64,000 bases of DNA from Natronomonas aquatica (GTDB lineage Archaea; Halobacteriota; Halobacteria; Halobacteriales; Haloarculaceae): positions 287,905-351,904 of the forward strand of contig NZ_JAHLKM010000002.1 of assembly GCF_024449025.1 (NCBI RefSeq), read 5' to 3'. The notes under the pieces were generated by a model that was not told the DNA's origin, made no database searches, and saw nothing but the letters and a program-made list of their open reading frames with translations. Positions 27,933 through 36,409 of this stretch are shown here, in pieces; positions within the stretch are counted from its first letter, which is position 1; every line of letters begins with the position of its first letter. Position numbers and translations under genes: made by a program.

Positions 27933-28087
27933 ACCTCGAGTTCCTCCAGGGTGTCGTCGGCCCCACAGTACGGGCAGGCGAACGACTCGGCGCCGGTTCC
28001 GTCCGGCATCGAGTAGCGGTAGTGTAGCTCCATCATGTCCAGATCGCACTCCTCGCGCGTACAGACGACCTCGAGCGTTTTCGGCAT
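27929..28087 (-). CDS. 52-residue zinc-ribbon protein
   Basis: Short minus-strand gene: MPKTLEVVCTREECDLDMMELHY... with cysteines CTREEC and CPYC separated by about 28 residues, a likely four-Cys zinc ribbon, and an acidic C-terminus. It lies directly upstream of the Hsp20 gene with a 4-nt overlap, so the pair is cotranscribed and translationally coupled. No family name is certain. It may bind nucleic acid or a protein partner in the stress response. Confidence 0.68.
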   Translation of the reverse strand: MPKTLEVVCTREECDLDMMELHYRYSMPDGTGAESFACPYCGADDTLEELEV

Positions 28088-28197
28088 ACCTCCCCTACGA
28101 GCGTGACGCTAATCAATTCCCCGGCGTGTGCCCGTCGGACGGACCGAACCGTACGGCCCCTCCCCTCGGCGTCCGCGTTCGCCCCACGAGACGAAAT

Positions 28198-28206
28198 CTA
28201 TATTAG
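28198..28206 (+). promoter_or_regulatory. TATA-like box for the 60-aa membrane protein
   Basis: CTATATTAG centred about 27 bp before the ATG at 28229. Confidence 0.55.
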
Positions 28207-28228
28207 CCGAACGCCGAAAGCGTCGTAC

Positions 28229-28411
28229 ATGGTCGACAAATTCGACATCGCCGGGTACCTCGGAATGGGGCTGTTCATCGGTGCGTTCTTCGGTTTCGTA
28301 CTCTCACGGGGCGACGCGATGTTCGCCGGCGTGGGTGCGGCTGTCCTGGGCGTGATCGCGATGGTCTATCTGTTCACGCTCGGCAGAACCGGCGGTCCGA
28401 TCGCAGCCTGA
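28229..28411 (+). CDS. 60-residue two-helix membrane protein
   Basis: Two hydrophobic helices (YLGMGLFIGAFFGFVLS and MFAGVGAAVLGVIAMVYLFTLG) separated by a short RGDA turn, with a small polar N-terminus MVDKFD. The ATG at 28229 fits the TATA box; the longer frame from 28103 starts inside the promoter region. No family recognised; possibly a small holin-like or regulatory membrane protein, but nothing supports a specific role. Confidence 0.65.
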   Translation: MVDKFDIAGYLGMGLFIGAFFGFVLSRGDAMFAGVGAAVLGVIAMVYLFTLGRTGGPIAA

Positions 28412-28513
28412 AAACGACGGCACTTTCAACCCGGACGACGCCTCACCGCCGGGAACACTCCCCTTCCCCTTCTATCCGCATCCGTTTTACCGCTCGACAC
28501 CGTTCGCTTCGGT

Positions 28514-30232
28514 ATGAACGATCCGGCGGATCTCGATCTGACGATCGTCGACGGCTACGTCGACGAGCCCGCCCACTTCGGCGTCCCGCCGTACATCTCG
28601 ACGTATCCCCGCTTTGCCGCCGGGGCCGCCGTCGACGCCGGCGTCGATCCGGCCGCGATCACGTATCACACCATCGACGAGCTCCGCGAGGACCGATCGC
28701 GGTACCGGGACGTGGCCGAGGCCGACCTGTTCGTCTACGTCGGCGGGATGACCGTCCCCGGCAACTACGTCGGCGGCACGCCGGCCGAACCCGACGAGGT
28801 CAAGGAACTCGCCTGGGCCGCCGAGGGGACGAGCGTCATGGGGGGACCCGTCCGGTTCGGCGTCGGCGAGGCCAACGAGGGGGCGACGGAGACGAAACGG
28901 CAGAACCTCGATTACGATTTCCTCGCGATGGCAGACATCGAGGCCGCCGTCTACGATCTCGTCCACAGCGGGCTCGAGGGTTTCGAGGATCGCTACCGCG
29001 ATAACGACGAACTCGACCGGTGGGCCCGGAAGGGCGCGTTCCTCATCGAGCAACACCCCGACCATCCGGACTATCTCATCTGTGAGATGGAAACCTCCCG
29101 TGGCTGTCCGTACCGGTGTTCCTTTTGCACCGAGCCGATGTACGGCGACCCAAGCTTCCGGTCGCCCCCTTCGGTCGTCGGGGAGGTCGACGCGCTGGCC
29201 GGCCACGGCGCCCGGCACTTCCGGCTCGGCCGGCAGGCCGACATCCTCGCGTACGGCGGTGACGGCGAGGCGCCGAACCCCGAGGCGCTGGAGGCGCTGT
29301 ATTCGGGGATACACGAGGCGGTCCCGGAGCTCGGGACGCTCCATCTGGACAACATGAACCCCGTGACGATCACCGAGTACCCCGAGCGCTCTCGGGAGGG
29401 GATCCGGATCATCGCGGAGTACAACACACCGGGCGATACGGCCGCTTTCGGGCTCGAATCGGCCGACCCCGTCGTCCAAGAGGAGAACAACCTCCTCGTG
29501 ACCGCTGAGGAGTGTCTCGAGGCCGTCCGGATCGTCAACGAGGAAGGCGGCTGGCGACCGGGCGAGGAGCCGGGATCGGGACCCTCCCTCGACCCGAACG
29601 CCGACCGGCTGCCGAAGCTCCTGCCGGGGATCAACCTCGTCCACGGGCTGGCCGGCGAGCGAGCCGAGACCTTCGAGCACAACAAGCAGTTCCTGCGGGA
29701 CGTCTACGAGGCGGGGCTGATGGTCCGCCGGATCAACATCCGGCAGGTGATGGCCTTCGAGGGGACCGAGATGGCCGAAACGGGCGCTTCGATCGCCGAC
29801 GACCACAAACAGCAGTTCAAGAAATACAAACGCGAAGTGCGCGAGGAGATCGACAACCCGATGCTACAGCGGGTCGCCCCGCCCGGGACCGTCCTCCCGA
29901 ACGTCTATCTGGAGTACCACCAGGACGGGACGACCTTCGGTCGACAACTCGGGACCTACGCACTGCTCGTCGGAATCCCCGGCGAGCGCGAACTCGGCCG
30001 GACCGTCGACGTCGCCGTGACGGACCACGGCTTCCGGTCGGTCTCGGGTGTTCCGTACCCGCTCGATATCAACAGCGCCTCGATGGACGAACTCCGGGCG
30101 CTCCCGGGCGTCGGGAAACAGCGTGCCGGCAACATCGTCGTCGAGAGACCCTACGACACCGCCGCGGCGGCGACCGACGGGCTGGATCTCTCGCGGTTCT
30201 GTACGGCGACCGCCCACGAACGCCCGCGGTGA
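28514..30232 (+). CDS. Radical SAM protein with C-terminal helix-hairpin-helix
   Basis: A 572-residue protein. The 4Fe-4S/SAM motif is CxxxCxxC at Cys198, Cys202 and Cys205 (RGCPYRCSFC). About 190 residues of a domain similar to a B12-binding/HcgD-like or Rossmann-type region precede it. The TIM-barrel part (IRQVMAFEGTEMAETG and neighbours) follows, and residues 515-545 form a helix-hairpin-helix with SASMDELRALPGVGKQRAGNIV. The architecture matches archaeal COG1031-type proteins. HhH suggests nucleic-acid contact; the reaction is unknown. It lies 81 nt upstream of the cobalamin operon in the same direction but is probably separate. Confidence 0.8.
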   Translation: MNDPADLDLTIVDGYVDEPAHFGVPPYISTYPRFAAGAAVDAGVDPAAITYHTIDELREDRSRYRDVAEADLFVYVGGMTVPGNYVGGTPAEPDEVKELAWAAEGTSVMGGPVRFGVGEANEGATETKRQNLDYDFLAMADIEAAVYDLVHSGLEGFEDRYRDNDELDRWARKGAFLIEQHPDHPDYLICEMETSRGCPYRCSFCTEPMYGDPSFRSPPSVVGEVDALAGHGARHFRLGRQADILAYGGDGEAPNPEALEALYSGIHEAVPELGTLHLDNMNPVTITEYPERSREGIRIIAEYNTPGDTAAFGLESADPVVQEENNLLVTAEECLEAVRIVNEEGGWRPGEEPGSGPSLDPNADRLPKLLPGINLVHGLAGERAETFEHNKQFLRDVYEAGLMVRRINIRQVMAFEGTEMAETGASIADDHKQQFKKYKREVREEIDNPMLQRVAPPGTVLPNVYLEYHQDGTTFGRQLGTYALLVGIPGERELGRTVDVAVTDHGFRSVSGVPYPLDINSASMDELRALPGVGKQRAGNIVVERPYDTAAAATDGLDLSRFCTATAHERPR

Positions 30233-30313
30233 CGCCCGGAGGCGGCCGAACCCTCGGCCGATATTCCGGCCGTCCCGCGAGATTCAAGTCGGCCGCCCCA
30301 CTACCGCGGCGTA

Positions 30314-30943
30314 GTGTCAGTCTCGTTCGATCTGTTCGGCACGCTCGTCGACGCCGATATCCCGGACGACCCCGCGACGGCCGTCGCCGAGGAACTCCGG
30401 GCCCGTGACGTCTCCGTCCCTTCGGATTTCGGCGCCGCCTACCGCGAGGTCCACATCGACGCCCCCGAAGGGGCGGAGGTCCCGCTGCCGGCACACGTCG
30501 CCGCCGCGCTCTCCTCTCGCGGCGTCGACGCGCCGAACAACGCCGCCCGGGGGGCGGTCGTCGCCGCGTTCGATCCGACCGTCACCCGGCGGGCGGGCGC
30601 GCTTGAAGCGATCGAGGCCGCGGCCGAACGCGGCCCGATCGGGCTCTGCTCGAACTGTAGTGTCCCCGAACTTGTCGGCCGAACGCTGATCCGTGCGGAC
30701 CTCCGTGGGCGGTTCGACACCGTCGTCACGAGCGTCAGTTGCGGCTGGCGAAAGCCCGACGTACGGGCCTTCGAGGCGGTCGCGGACGGCCTCGGCGCCG
30801 ACGTCGATTTTCTCGCCCACGTCGGCGATGACCCCGAGACGGACGGCGGGATCGAGGCCGCCGGCGGACGGTTCCTCGACGTCTCCGAGGTCCCACTGTC
30901 GACGCTCGAAGACCGTCTCGATCCCGGGGAGTCCGGCCCGTGA
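30314..30943 (+). CDS. HAD-superfamily phosphatase heading the cobalamin operon
   Basis: Haloacid-dehalogenase-type hydrolase of 209 residues, with nucleophile Asp in FDLFGTLVD, the Lys motif in CGWRKPDVRAFE and the acidic motif in HVGDDPETDGGI; a helical cap lies between. The GTG start at 30314 gives MSVSFDLFG. Its stop overlaps the GTG of cbiB by 4 nt, so it is the first gene of the cobalamin assembly operon. Known archaeal cobamide pathways need a phosphatase for alpha-ribazole phosphate or for cobamide 5'-phosphate (CobC/CobZ). None of those is visible here, making this HAD enzyme a candidate by context only. Confidence 0.72.
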   Translation: MSVSFDLFGTLVDADIPDDPATAVAEELRARDVSVPSDFGAAYREVHIDAPEGAEVPLPAHVAAALSSRGVDAPNNAARGAVVAAFDPTVTRRAGALEAIEAAAERGPIGLCSNCSVPELVGRTLIRADLRGRFDTVVTSVSCGWRKPDVRAFEAVADGLGADVDFLAHVGDDPETDGGIEAAGGRFLDVSEVPLSTLEDRLDPGESGP

Positions 30944-31860
30944 TCGCTCCGGGGCCCGCGGTCGTCGTCGCCGTCGCCGTCGCGGGCGGCCTCGAGACGG
31001 CGGTCGGCGAACCGCCGGGCCGGTACCATCCAGTCGCGTTTCTCGGAGGGCTCATCGGGCGACTCGAAGCGAGGAAGTTCGGCGTCCCCCGCTTCGCCGG
31101 GGCGTTCTATGCCGTCTCGGTTCCCCTCGGCAGCGCGATCGTCGTCTACGGGCTGGTATGGTCCGCGGGCGCGGTCCACTCTATCGCCGCCGCGGTGCTT
31201 TCGGGCGTCGTCCTCTGGGTCGCCTCCAGCCTCCGAATGCTGCTCGGGAGCGCCCGCAGCGTGATCGAGGCGAGCGACGACGATACCGACGCCGCCCGGG
31301 AGGCCCTGCCCGCGCTCGTCGGACGGGACACCGGGGGCCTGTCGCCCGAACTCGTCCGGAGCGCCGCGATCGAGAGCCTCGCGGAGAACCTCTCCGACGG
31401 GTTGATCGCGCCGCTTTCGGCGTTTCTCGCCCTCTCGTTCGTTTCTATCCCGGCCGCGGCCGCGGCCGCGGCGTTCCTCAAGGCCACGAACACCATGGAC
31501 TCGATGCTCGGGTATCCCGGCCCCCTGGGGTGGGGAAGCGCCCGACTCGACGATCTGTTCATGCTCCTGCCGGCGCGGATCACGGCCGTCCTCATTTCGC
31601 TTTCGGCCGGGGATCCAGACGCGCCGCTTCGCGCCCGCCGATACGCCTACAAGCCCGCGTCACCGAACGCCGGATGGCCGATGGGAACGCTCGCCGCTGT
31701 CCTGGACGTTCGACTCGAGAAACCCGGCGCCTACGTCCTCAACGACGTCGCCGCCGGACCGACCGAACGCGACGGGTACGCCGCGATCGCGCTGACGAAG
31801 CGGGCCGGGGGGATCGCCTATCTACTCGCCGCGATTGCGGGGGTGTTCCGGTGGCTCTGA
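30940..31860 (+). CDS. cbiB: Adenosylcobinamide-phosphate synthase
   Basis: Membrane enzyme of 306 residues attaching aminopropanol phosphate (from CobD) to cobyric acid. Family motifs are visible: GRYHPVAFLGGLIGRLE near the N-terminus, ESLAENLSDGLIAPLSAF in the middle, KATNTMDSMLGY and then WGSARLDDLFMLLPARITA, with four or five transmembrane helices. The GTG start overlaps the HAD stop (GTGA). Its end overlaps the GTG of cobS by 10 nt. Note that the cobD/cbiB names are swapped in some annotations. Confidence 0.93.
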   Translation: MIAPGPAVVVAVAVAGGLETAVGEPPGRYHPVAFLGGLIGRLEARKFGVPRFAGAFYAVSVPLGSAIVVYGLVWSAGAVHSIAAAVLSGVVLWVASSLRMLLGSARSVIEASDDDTDAAREALPALVGRDTGGLSPELVRSAAIESLAENLSDGLIAPLSAFLALSFVSIPAAAAAAAFLKATNTMDSMLGYPGPLGWGSARLDDLFMLLPARITAVLISLSAGDPDAPLRARRYAYKPASPNAGWPMGTLAAVLDVRLEKPGAYVLNDVAAGPTERDGYAAIALTKRAGGIAYLLAAIAGVFRWL

Positions 31861-32618
31861 GCGACCTCGCGGGCGGGCTCCGCGGCGGCGTCGCCTTCCT
31901 CACCCGGATCCCGGCTTCGACCCGCGAGGCCGACTGGGACCGGTTCCGGGCGTTCCCCGCCGCGTTCCCGCTCGTCGCCTACCCCGTCGGGGCGGTCGCG
32001 TCGGTACCCTTCCTCGCCGGCAGTCTCGCCGGCCTGCCCGACGCGACTGTCGCGTTCGGCTATCTGTCGGTTCTGGTCGTCCTCGTGGGGATCCCGCACC
32101 TCGACGGGGTCGCGGATCTCGGCGACGCCGCGGCGGCCCACGGCGCGGCCGCCCGACGCCGTGCGCTGAAGGATACGGAGACGGGCGTCGGCGCGATCGT
32201 CGCGGTCGCCGTCGTCTTGGTCGGCCTCGCCGTGGCGGCGCTGGAACTCGCCGCCGTCCCGACGCTCGCCGCCGTCGGCCTCGTCGTCGCGGGGGAGGTC
32301 GGCGCGAAACTCGGGATGGCGACCGTCGCCTGTCTGGGCACCGCGAGCCACGAGGGGCTCGGTTCGGCCTTTACACGGGGGGCGAGCCCGGCGCTGCTTT
32401 TGGGCCCCGTCCTCGTCTCGCTGCCGGCGGCACTTTTTTTACCGGCTGTCCCGGCCGCGGCCGCGGCCGTCGCCGCCGGCCCCCTCGTCGCCATCGTACT
32501 CGTCCGGTGGGCCGACCGAGCCCTCGGCGGCGTCAACGGCGACGTCTTCGGCGCGACGAACGAACTCGGCCGGGTGCTCGGCCTCCATGCGGGGGTGATC
32601 GTGTGGACGCTCTCGTGA
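31851..32618 (+). CDS. cobS: Cobalamin-5'-phosphate synthase
   Basis: Integral membrane enzyme of 255 residues joining adenosyl-GDP-cobinamide with alpha-ribazole (phosphate). The start at GTG 31851 reads VALSDLAGGLRGGVAFLTRIP, the family opening; next comes GIPHLDGVADLGDAAAAHG with the conserved acidic residues, the ALKDTETGVGAI segment, and a C-terminal set of hydrophobic helices with VNGDVFGATNELGR. It overlaps cbiB by 10 nt and cobY by 16 nt, showing tight coupling. Confidence 0.9.
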   Translation: MALSDLAGGLRGGVAFLTRIPASTREADWDRFRAFPAAFPLVAYPVGAVASVPFLAGSLAGLPDATVAFGYLSVLVVLVGIPHLDGVADLGDAAAAHGAAARRRALKDTETGVGAIVAVAVVLVGLAVAALELAAVPTLAAVGLVVAGEVGAKLGMATVACLGTASHEGLGSAFTRGASPALLLGPVLVSLPAALFLPAVPAAAAAVAAGPLVAIVLVRWADRALGGVNGDVFGATNELGRVLGLHAGVIVWTLS

Positions 32619-33205
32619 TGTGTGGCGGGGCGGGGACGCGGCTCGACCGCGGCGAGAAACCGCTCGTTTCGGTCGGCGACGAGCCGATGCTCGCACGCGT
32701 CCTCGGGGCGCTCGAGGCGAGCCGGACCGAGGCCGTCGTCGCCGCCACGTCGCCGCGGACGCCGGAAACGACGCGGTGGCTCGAGGACCGCGACGGAGTC
32801 GCGGTGATCGAGACCGCCGGCGAGGGGTACGTCGCCGACCTGACGAGCGCGCTCGAACACGTCGGTCGGCCGGTTCTGACGGTCGCCGCCGATCTCCCTT
32901 TGCTCGATCGTGGGATCGTCGATCGGACGATCGAGGCGTACGGGTCGGGCGCGTTGACGGTCTGTGTTCCTGCGGCGCTCAAACGCCAACTCGGCGTCAG
33001 CGTCGATTCGACACGCCGCCACGGCGGCCGTGAACTCGCGGCGACCGGGCTGAACGTCGTCGGCGCCGACGAGGCGGAAACAGTTCGTGTGAGCTACGAC
33101 GCCAGACTCGCGGTCAACGTCAACAGACCCCACGACGCCGTGGTGGCCGGGGCGCTCGCCGGCGCGGCCGGAACGGAGGTGAACGCAAACGCCGATGGAT
33201 CCTGA
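32603..33205 (+). CDS. cobY: Adenosylcobinamide-phosphate guanylyltransferase, archaeal type
   Basis: Nucleotidyltransferase of 200 residues activating adenosylcobinamide phosphate with GTP; it replaces bacterial CobU in archaea. The nucleotide-binding loop is MCGGAGTRLDRGEKPL at the start; LTVAADLPLLDR near 92-103 is the metal strand. The GTG at 32603 (reading MDALVMCGG) overlaps cobS by 16 nt; the ATG six codons on would cut the first strand. It overlaps cobD by 11 nt. Confidence 0.9.
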   Translation: MDALVMCGGAGTRLDRGEKPLVSVGDEPMLARVLGALEASRTEAVVAATSPRTPETTRWLEDRDGVAVIETAGEGYVADLTSALEHVGRPVLTVAADLPLLDRGIVDRTIEAYGSGALTVCVPAALKRQLGVSVDSTRRHGGRELAATGLNVVGADEAETVRVSYDARLAVNVNRPHDAVVAGALAGAAGTEVNANADGS

Positions 33206-34208
33206 CAGCGTCGACAGCGTCGACCGGGTACCGCACGGATCGAGCGACGAGCCGGACGTCCTCGATCTGAGCGCGAACATCAACCCCCGGACGCCGGCGG
33301 GGACCCGGGCCGTCTACGGGGCGGCTTTCGAGGACGCACGCTCGTACCCGAACGACGGCTACCCGGCCTACCGGGACGCGGCGGCCGGCTACGTCGGCTG
33401 TGATCCCGAGGCGGTCGTCCCGACCGCAGGCGGGCTTTCGGCGATCCGGCTCGCGATCGGCGTGACGGTCGCCCCCGGCGATCGGGCCCTCGTCCCGTAC
33501 CCGTCTTTCGGGGAGTACGCCCGCGAGATCGAGTTGGCCGGCGGTCGTCCGGAGTTCGTTCCGTACGAGGAACTGCTCGAACGCGATCCCGCCGGATACG
33601 CGATGGCGATCGTCTGTACTCCGAACAACCCGACGGGCGAGTGTCCGCCGCCGGGCGACCTCCGTGCGTTCGCCGACCGGTGTGCGGCTGCGGGAACGAC
33701 GCTTTTGGCCGACGAGGCGTTCCTCGGGTTCACCGACCGGGAGTCGCTGGCGGGTCGGGAAGGAGTCGTCGTCGCCCGCTCGCTGACGAAGCTCTTTGGG
33801 TTACCGGGCCTCCGGGCGGGGTTCGCGGTCGCGGAGGGAAACGCTCTCGATCGGCTACAGCGCGCCCGCCCGGCGTGGTCGCTCGGCGGTCCGGCCGCCG
33901 CCGTCGGCGCTCACGCCATGCGTGACGGCGGGTTCGTCGCCGAGACCCGACGCCGCCTCGCCCGCGAACGGGCAAACCTCCGGGCGGGACTGAGGGATCG
34001 CGGGTTCGACGTGACACCTTCGGAGGCTCCCTTCCTCCTCTGTGACGTCGGCGAACCGCCGGCGGAACTGCTTGCGGCCCTCCGCCGCAACGGTGTCGTC
34101 CTCCGGGACGCGACGACGTTTCGGGGGCTCGACCGCCACGTCAGGATCGCCGTTCGGGACCGGGAGGCGACCGACCGGCTGCTTTCGGTTCTCGATGAGG
34201 TGCGGTGA
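33195..34208 (+). CDS. cobD: L-threonine-O-3-phosphate decarboxylase
   Basis: PLP-dependent fold-type I enzyme of 337 residues making (R)-1-amino-2-propanol phosphate for the nucleotide loop. The N-terminal LDLSANINPRTPAG (substrate loop), CTPNNPTGECPPPGDL, and PLP Lys in RSLTKLFGLPGLRAGFA are characteristic. A histidinol-phosphate aminotransferase is excluded by context and by the family-like N-terminus. The start overlaps cobY; the stop overlaps the cbiZ start region (TGATG). Confidence 0.9.
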   Translation: MDPDSVDSVDRVPHGSSDEPDVLDLSANINPRTPAGTRAVYGAAFEDARSYPNDGYPAYRDAAAGYVGCDPEAVVPTAGGLSAIRLAIGVTVAPGDRALVPYPSFGEYAREIELAGGRPEFVPYEELLERDPAGYAMAIVCTPNNPTGECPPPGDLRAFADRCAAAGTTLLADEAFLGFTDRESLAGREGVVVARSLTKLFGLPGLRAGFAVAEGNALDRLQRARPAWSLGGPAAAVGAHAMRDGGFVAETRRRLARERANLRAGLRDRGFDVTPSEAPFLLCDVGEPPAELLAALRRNGVVLRDATTFRGLDRHVRIAVRDREATDRLLSVLDEVR

Positions 34209-34897
34209 TGTTCGGGTACGAGCGGACCGACGACCGGCTGACGCTGATCGGAGACGACGTCCGCTGGCTCTCGAACGGCGTCGGCGGCGGCTACGAGCGG
34301 AGCGACGCCGCCCACAACCTCACCGTCCCCGAGGGGTTCGACCGGACGGATCTCACGGATTACGTAGCGGAGCGGTTGGGCGAGCGCCCCGCAGGTCCGA
34401 CGCTTCTCACCGGTGTCTCTCAGTCACACGCAAGGTGCGCCCGAGCGGGCACCGTCGAAGCCGTCGTGACGGCGGGTGTCTCGAACCCGGCGACACTGTC
34501 GGTTCCCGGTTCGTCGACGATCGATGCCCCGAACCGCCCCGACGGGGGATTCGAGCCGGGAACGGTCAACGTCTTCGTCGGGACGACGCGGACGCTCCCG
34601 GACAGCGGGCTGGCGGAACTGCTCGCGACGGCCGTCGAGGCGAAGACGGCGACGCTTCTCGAAACCGTCGGCTGTACCGGGACGACCAGCGACGCGGTCG
34701 CGGTCGGGTGCGTGCCGGACGGCGACCCCGCGCCCTTCGCCGGGAGCGCGACGCCGGTCGGCAACGCGGCCAGGGTCTGTGTCCGTGACGCGCTCTGTGC
34801 GGCGCTCGATTCGCGATACGGCGGGTCGCCCCCGGATCCGGTAACGACGGCCGAGGGAGCCGAAACGACCGGCGCCGCGACCGTCTTCAGACCCTGA
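34208..34897 (+). CDS. cbiZ: Adenosylcobinamide amidohydrolase
   Basis: Archaeal salvage enzyme of 229 residues cutting the aminopropanol side-chain from adenosylcobinamide to give adenosylcobyric acid, which CbiB then re-uses. Typical segments are LTLIGDDVRWLSNGVGGGY, SHARCARAGTVEAVVTAGVSNPATLS, GTVNVFVGTTRTLPDSGL and ETVGCTGTTSDAVAVGC with the two Cys. A GTG at 34205 would add one residue (GTGA with the cobD stop). It is the last gene of the operon and implies that the organism can use imported cobinamide. Confidence 0.88.
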   Translation: MFGYERTDDRLTLIGDDVRWLSNGVGGGYERSDAAHNLTVPEGFDRTDLTDYVAERLGERPAGPTLLTGVSQSHARCARAGTVEAVVTAGVSNPATLSVPGSSTIDAPNRPDGGFEPGTVNVFVGTTRTLPDSGLAELLATAVEAKTATLLETVGCTGTTSDAVAVGCVPDGDPAPFAGSATPVGNAARVCVRDALCAALDSRYGGSPPDPVTTAEGAETTGAATVFRP

Positions 34898-34914
34898 CTC
34901 CGAGCCCGGACCGA

Positions 34915-36138
34915 TCAGTCGGCGTCGTCGAGATCCGAAAGCGAAACCCCCGCAAGCGCCGCGACGATCGCCGCGGCCGCGCTCAGGACGATCCCCGGCG
35001 TGAACGACCCCGTCAGGTCCCGGAGCGTGCCGATGAGCGCCGGACCGAGAAAGCCGCCGATCTCGCCGATAGCGAAGATGAGCCCGACGGCGGTGCCGGT
35101 CAGCGAGGGGCCGATCCCCTCCAGTTCGACGGGGACCGACCGGACGAGCGGCGAGAGCCCACCCATCCCGAACCCGACGAGGACGACAGGGATCGCAAGC
35201 GCGAGCACGAGCGTCGGCGTCGCGAGCAGTCCGAGGGCGCCGACCGCGCCCACCACGCCACATCCGGCGATCGAGAGCCGGAGCCGATCGAAACGCTCGG
35301 CGAGTGCGGGAACGACGACGACGCCGACCGCCTGTCCGGCCACGAGCAACGCGGTGACGCTCCCGGCGATCCCCGGATCGACGCCGCGCGTCTCGAGGAC
35401 GGTGACGAGCCACCCCTGGATCCCGTGGAGGACGAACAGGTACATCGTCCCAAGGACGATCAAAAGCAGCATATCGCGGTGGCGAACGACGGCCCGGATA
35501 TCGGCCAAAAGCGACCGTCGTTCGAACGTCCCGTCGCCGTCGTCGGCGTTCTGTCCCGGCGGGACGTACCACGCGGCGACGGCCCAGACCCCCGCGAACA
35601 CTACTGCTGTCGTCCCGCTCGCGGCGAACAGCGGCCGCCACCCGCCGAGAAGCGGCCCGACGATCGGCCGGCCGACGGAAAAGGCCGTCGCGCTTCCCGC
35701 ATACGAGAGAACGAGATACACCGAGGCGGCCCGCCCGACGAGTTCGGACGGATAGAGTTCGGCGGCGAGTTTCGGGAGCCCGAACGTGAGCCCGGTCGCG
35801 CCGACACCCATCAGAAGCGTCAACGCGAGCATCGTCGGGAAGTCGGCGGCGAACGCCCGACCGAACTGTCCGAGTCCCGCCAGCGCGACGCCGATACCGA
35901 TGCCGTACCGGGCCCCGATCCGGTCGATGACGAGCCCGCTCAATAGCCCCAGCGGGATGTACGTGAGCGGGATCGCGCCGGTCAGGATCCCGGCCTGGGT
36001 CCCGCTCAACCCCAGCGTGTCGATGATCGGGGAGAGATACGCCGGCAGCGAAAACCAGACGAACATCAATGTCCCGTACCCGATCCCGCCGAGGGCGAGC
36101 AACACCGCGTTCCCGATCGTTTCCGGCCGGAACCTCAT
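34915..36138 (-). CDS. Major facilitator superfamily transporter (CynX/NimT-like)
   Basis: Twelve-helix transporter of 407 residues. The typical loop between helices 2 and 3 is GLLSGLVIDRIGARYG; helices 1-6 are followed by a long charged loop (ADDGDGTFERRSLLADIRAVVRHRD near 195) and helices 7-12. The N-terminal RFRPETIGNAVLLAL and overall plan fit the cyanate/nitroimidazole-type subgroup, but substrate cannot be decided. The start at 36138 is chosen; the 49 extra upstream codons overlap a divergent promoter and a short zinc-finger gene. It is convergent with cbiZ (17-nt spacer); a cobalamin link is not supported. Confidence 0.82.
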   Translation of the reverse strand: MRFRPETIGNAVLLALGGIGYGTLMFVWFSLPAYLSPIIDTLGLSGTQAGILTGAIPLTYIPLGLLSGLVIDRIGARYGIGIGVALAGLGQFGRAFAADFPTMLALTLLMGVGATGLTFGLPKLAAELYPSELVGRAASVYLVLSYAGSATAFSVGRPIVGPLLGGWRPLFAASGTTAVVFAGVWAVAAWYVPPGQNADDGDGTFERRSLLADIRAVVRHRDMLLLIVLGTMYLFVLHGIQGWLVTVLETRGVDPGIAGSVTALLVAGQAVGVVVVPALAERFDRLRLSIAGCGVVGAVGALGLLATPTLVLALAIPVVLVGFGMGGLSPLVRSVPVELEGIGPSLTGTAVGLIFAIGEIGGFLGPALIGTLRDLTGSFTPGIVLSAAAAIVAALAGVSLSDLDDAD

Positions 36139-36222
36139 CGGACGCCGCTTCGATCGCCCCCGGTATAGGCGCTGTCGTCCCGCTCCGATACCGTTGTGTG
36201 GCCCCGATCCCAACCGCCAGCC

Positions 36223-36405
36223 ATGCCCGCCCGTTATACCTGCGACGGCTGCGGGGCGGCGCTCGGCGCCCTCGAAGACCTCCACCGGGAGTCGACCCAG
36301 ACGGGACGGTCGTGGTACTGTGGGTACTGCCGGACGCCGGTTCCGGACTCGATCGGCGAACGGCTCTCACACCGAAGCGACGGGTCGCCGACGGATCGGC
36401 GGTAG
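36223..36405 (+). CDS. 60-residue zinc-finger protein
   Basis: Small basic-to-neutral protein opening MPARYTCDGCGAAL with a second pair CGYC about 30 residues later, a four-Cys zinc finger, and a basic tail (RSDGSPTDRR). No family recognised. It is divergent from the MFS gene and convergent, with a 4-nt spacer, with the FtsZ-like gene, whose C-terminus also carries a CxxC ribbon. Confidence 0.62.
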   Translation: MPARYTCDGCGAALGALEDLHRESTQTGRSWYCGYCRTPVPDSIGERLSHRSDGSPTDRR

Positions 36406-36409
36406 AACG

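Noticed and set aside
28514..34897. Radical SAM gene as part of the cobalamin operon
   Set aside because: An 81-nt gap and different architecture; no link to cobamide chemistry can be shown from the sequence.
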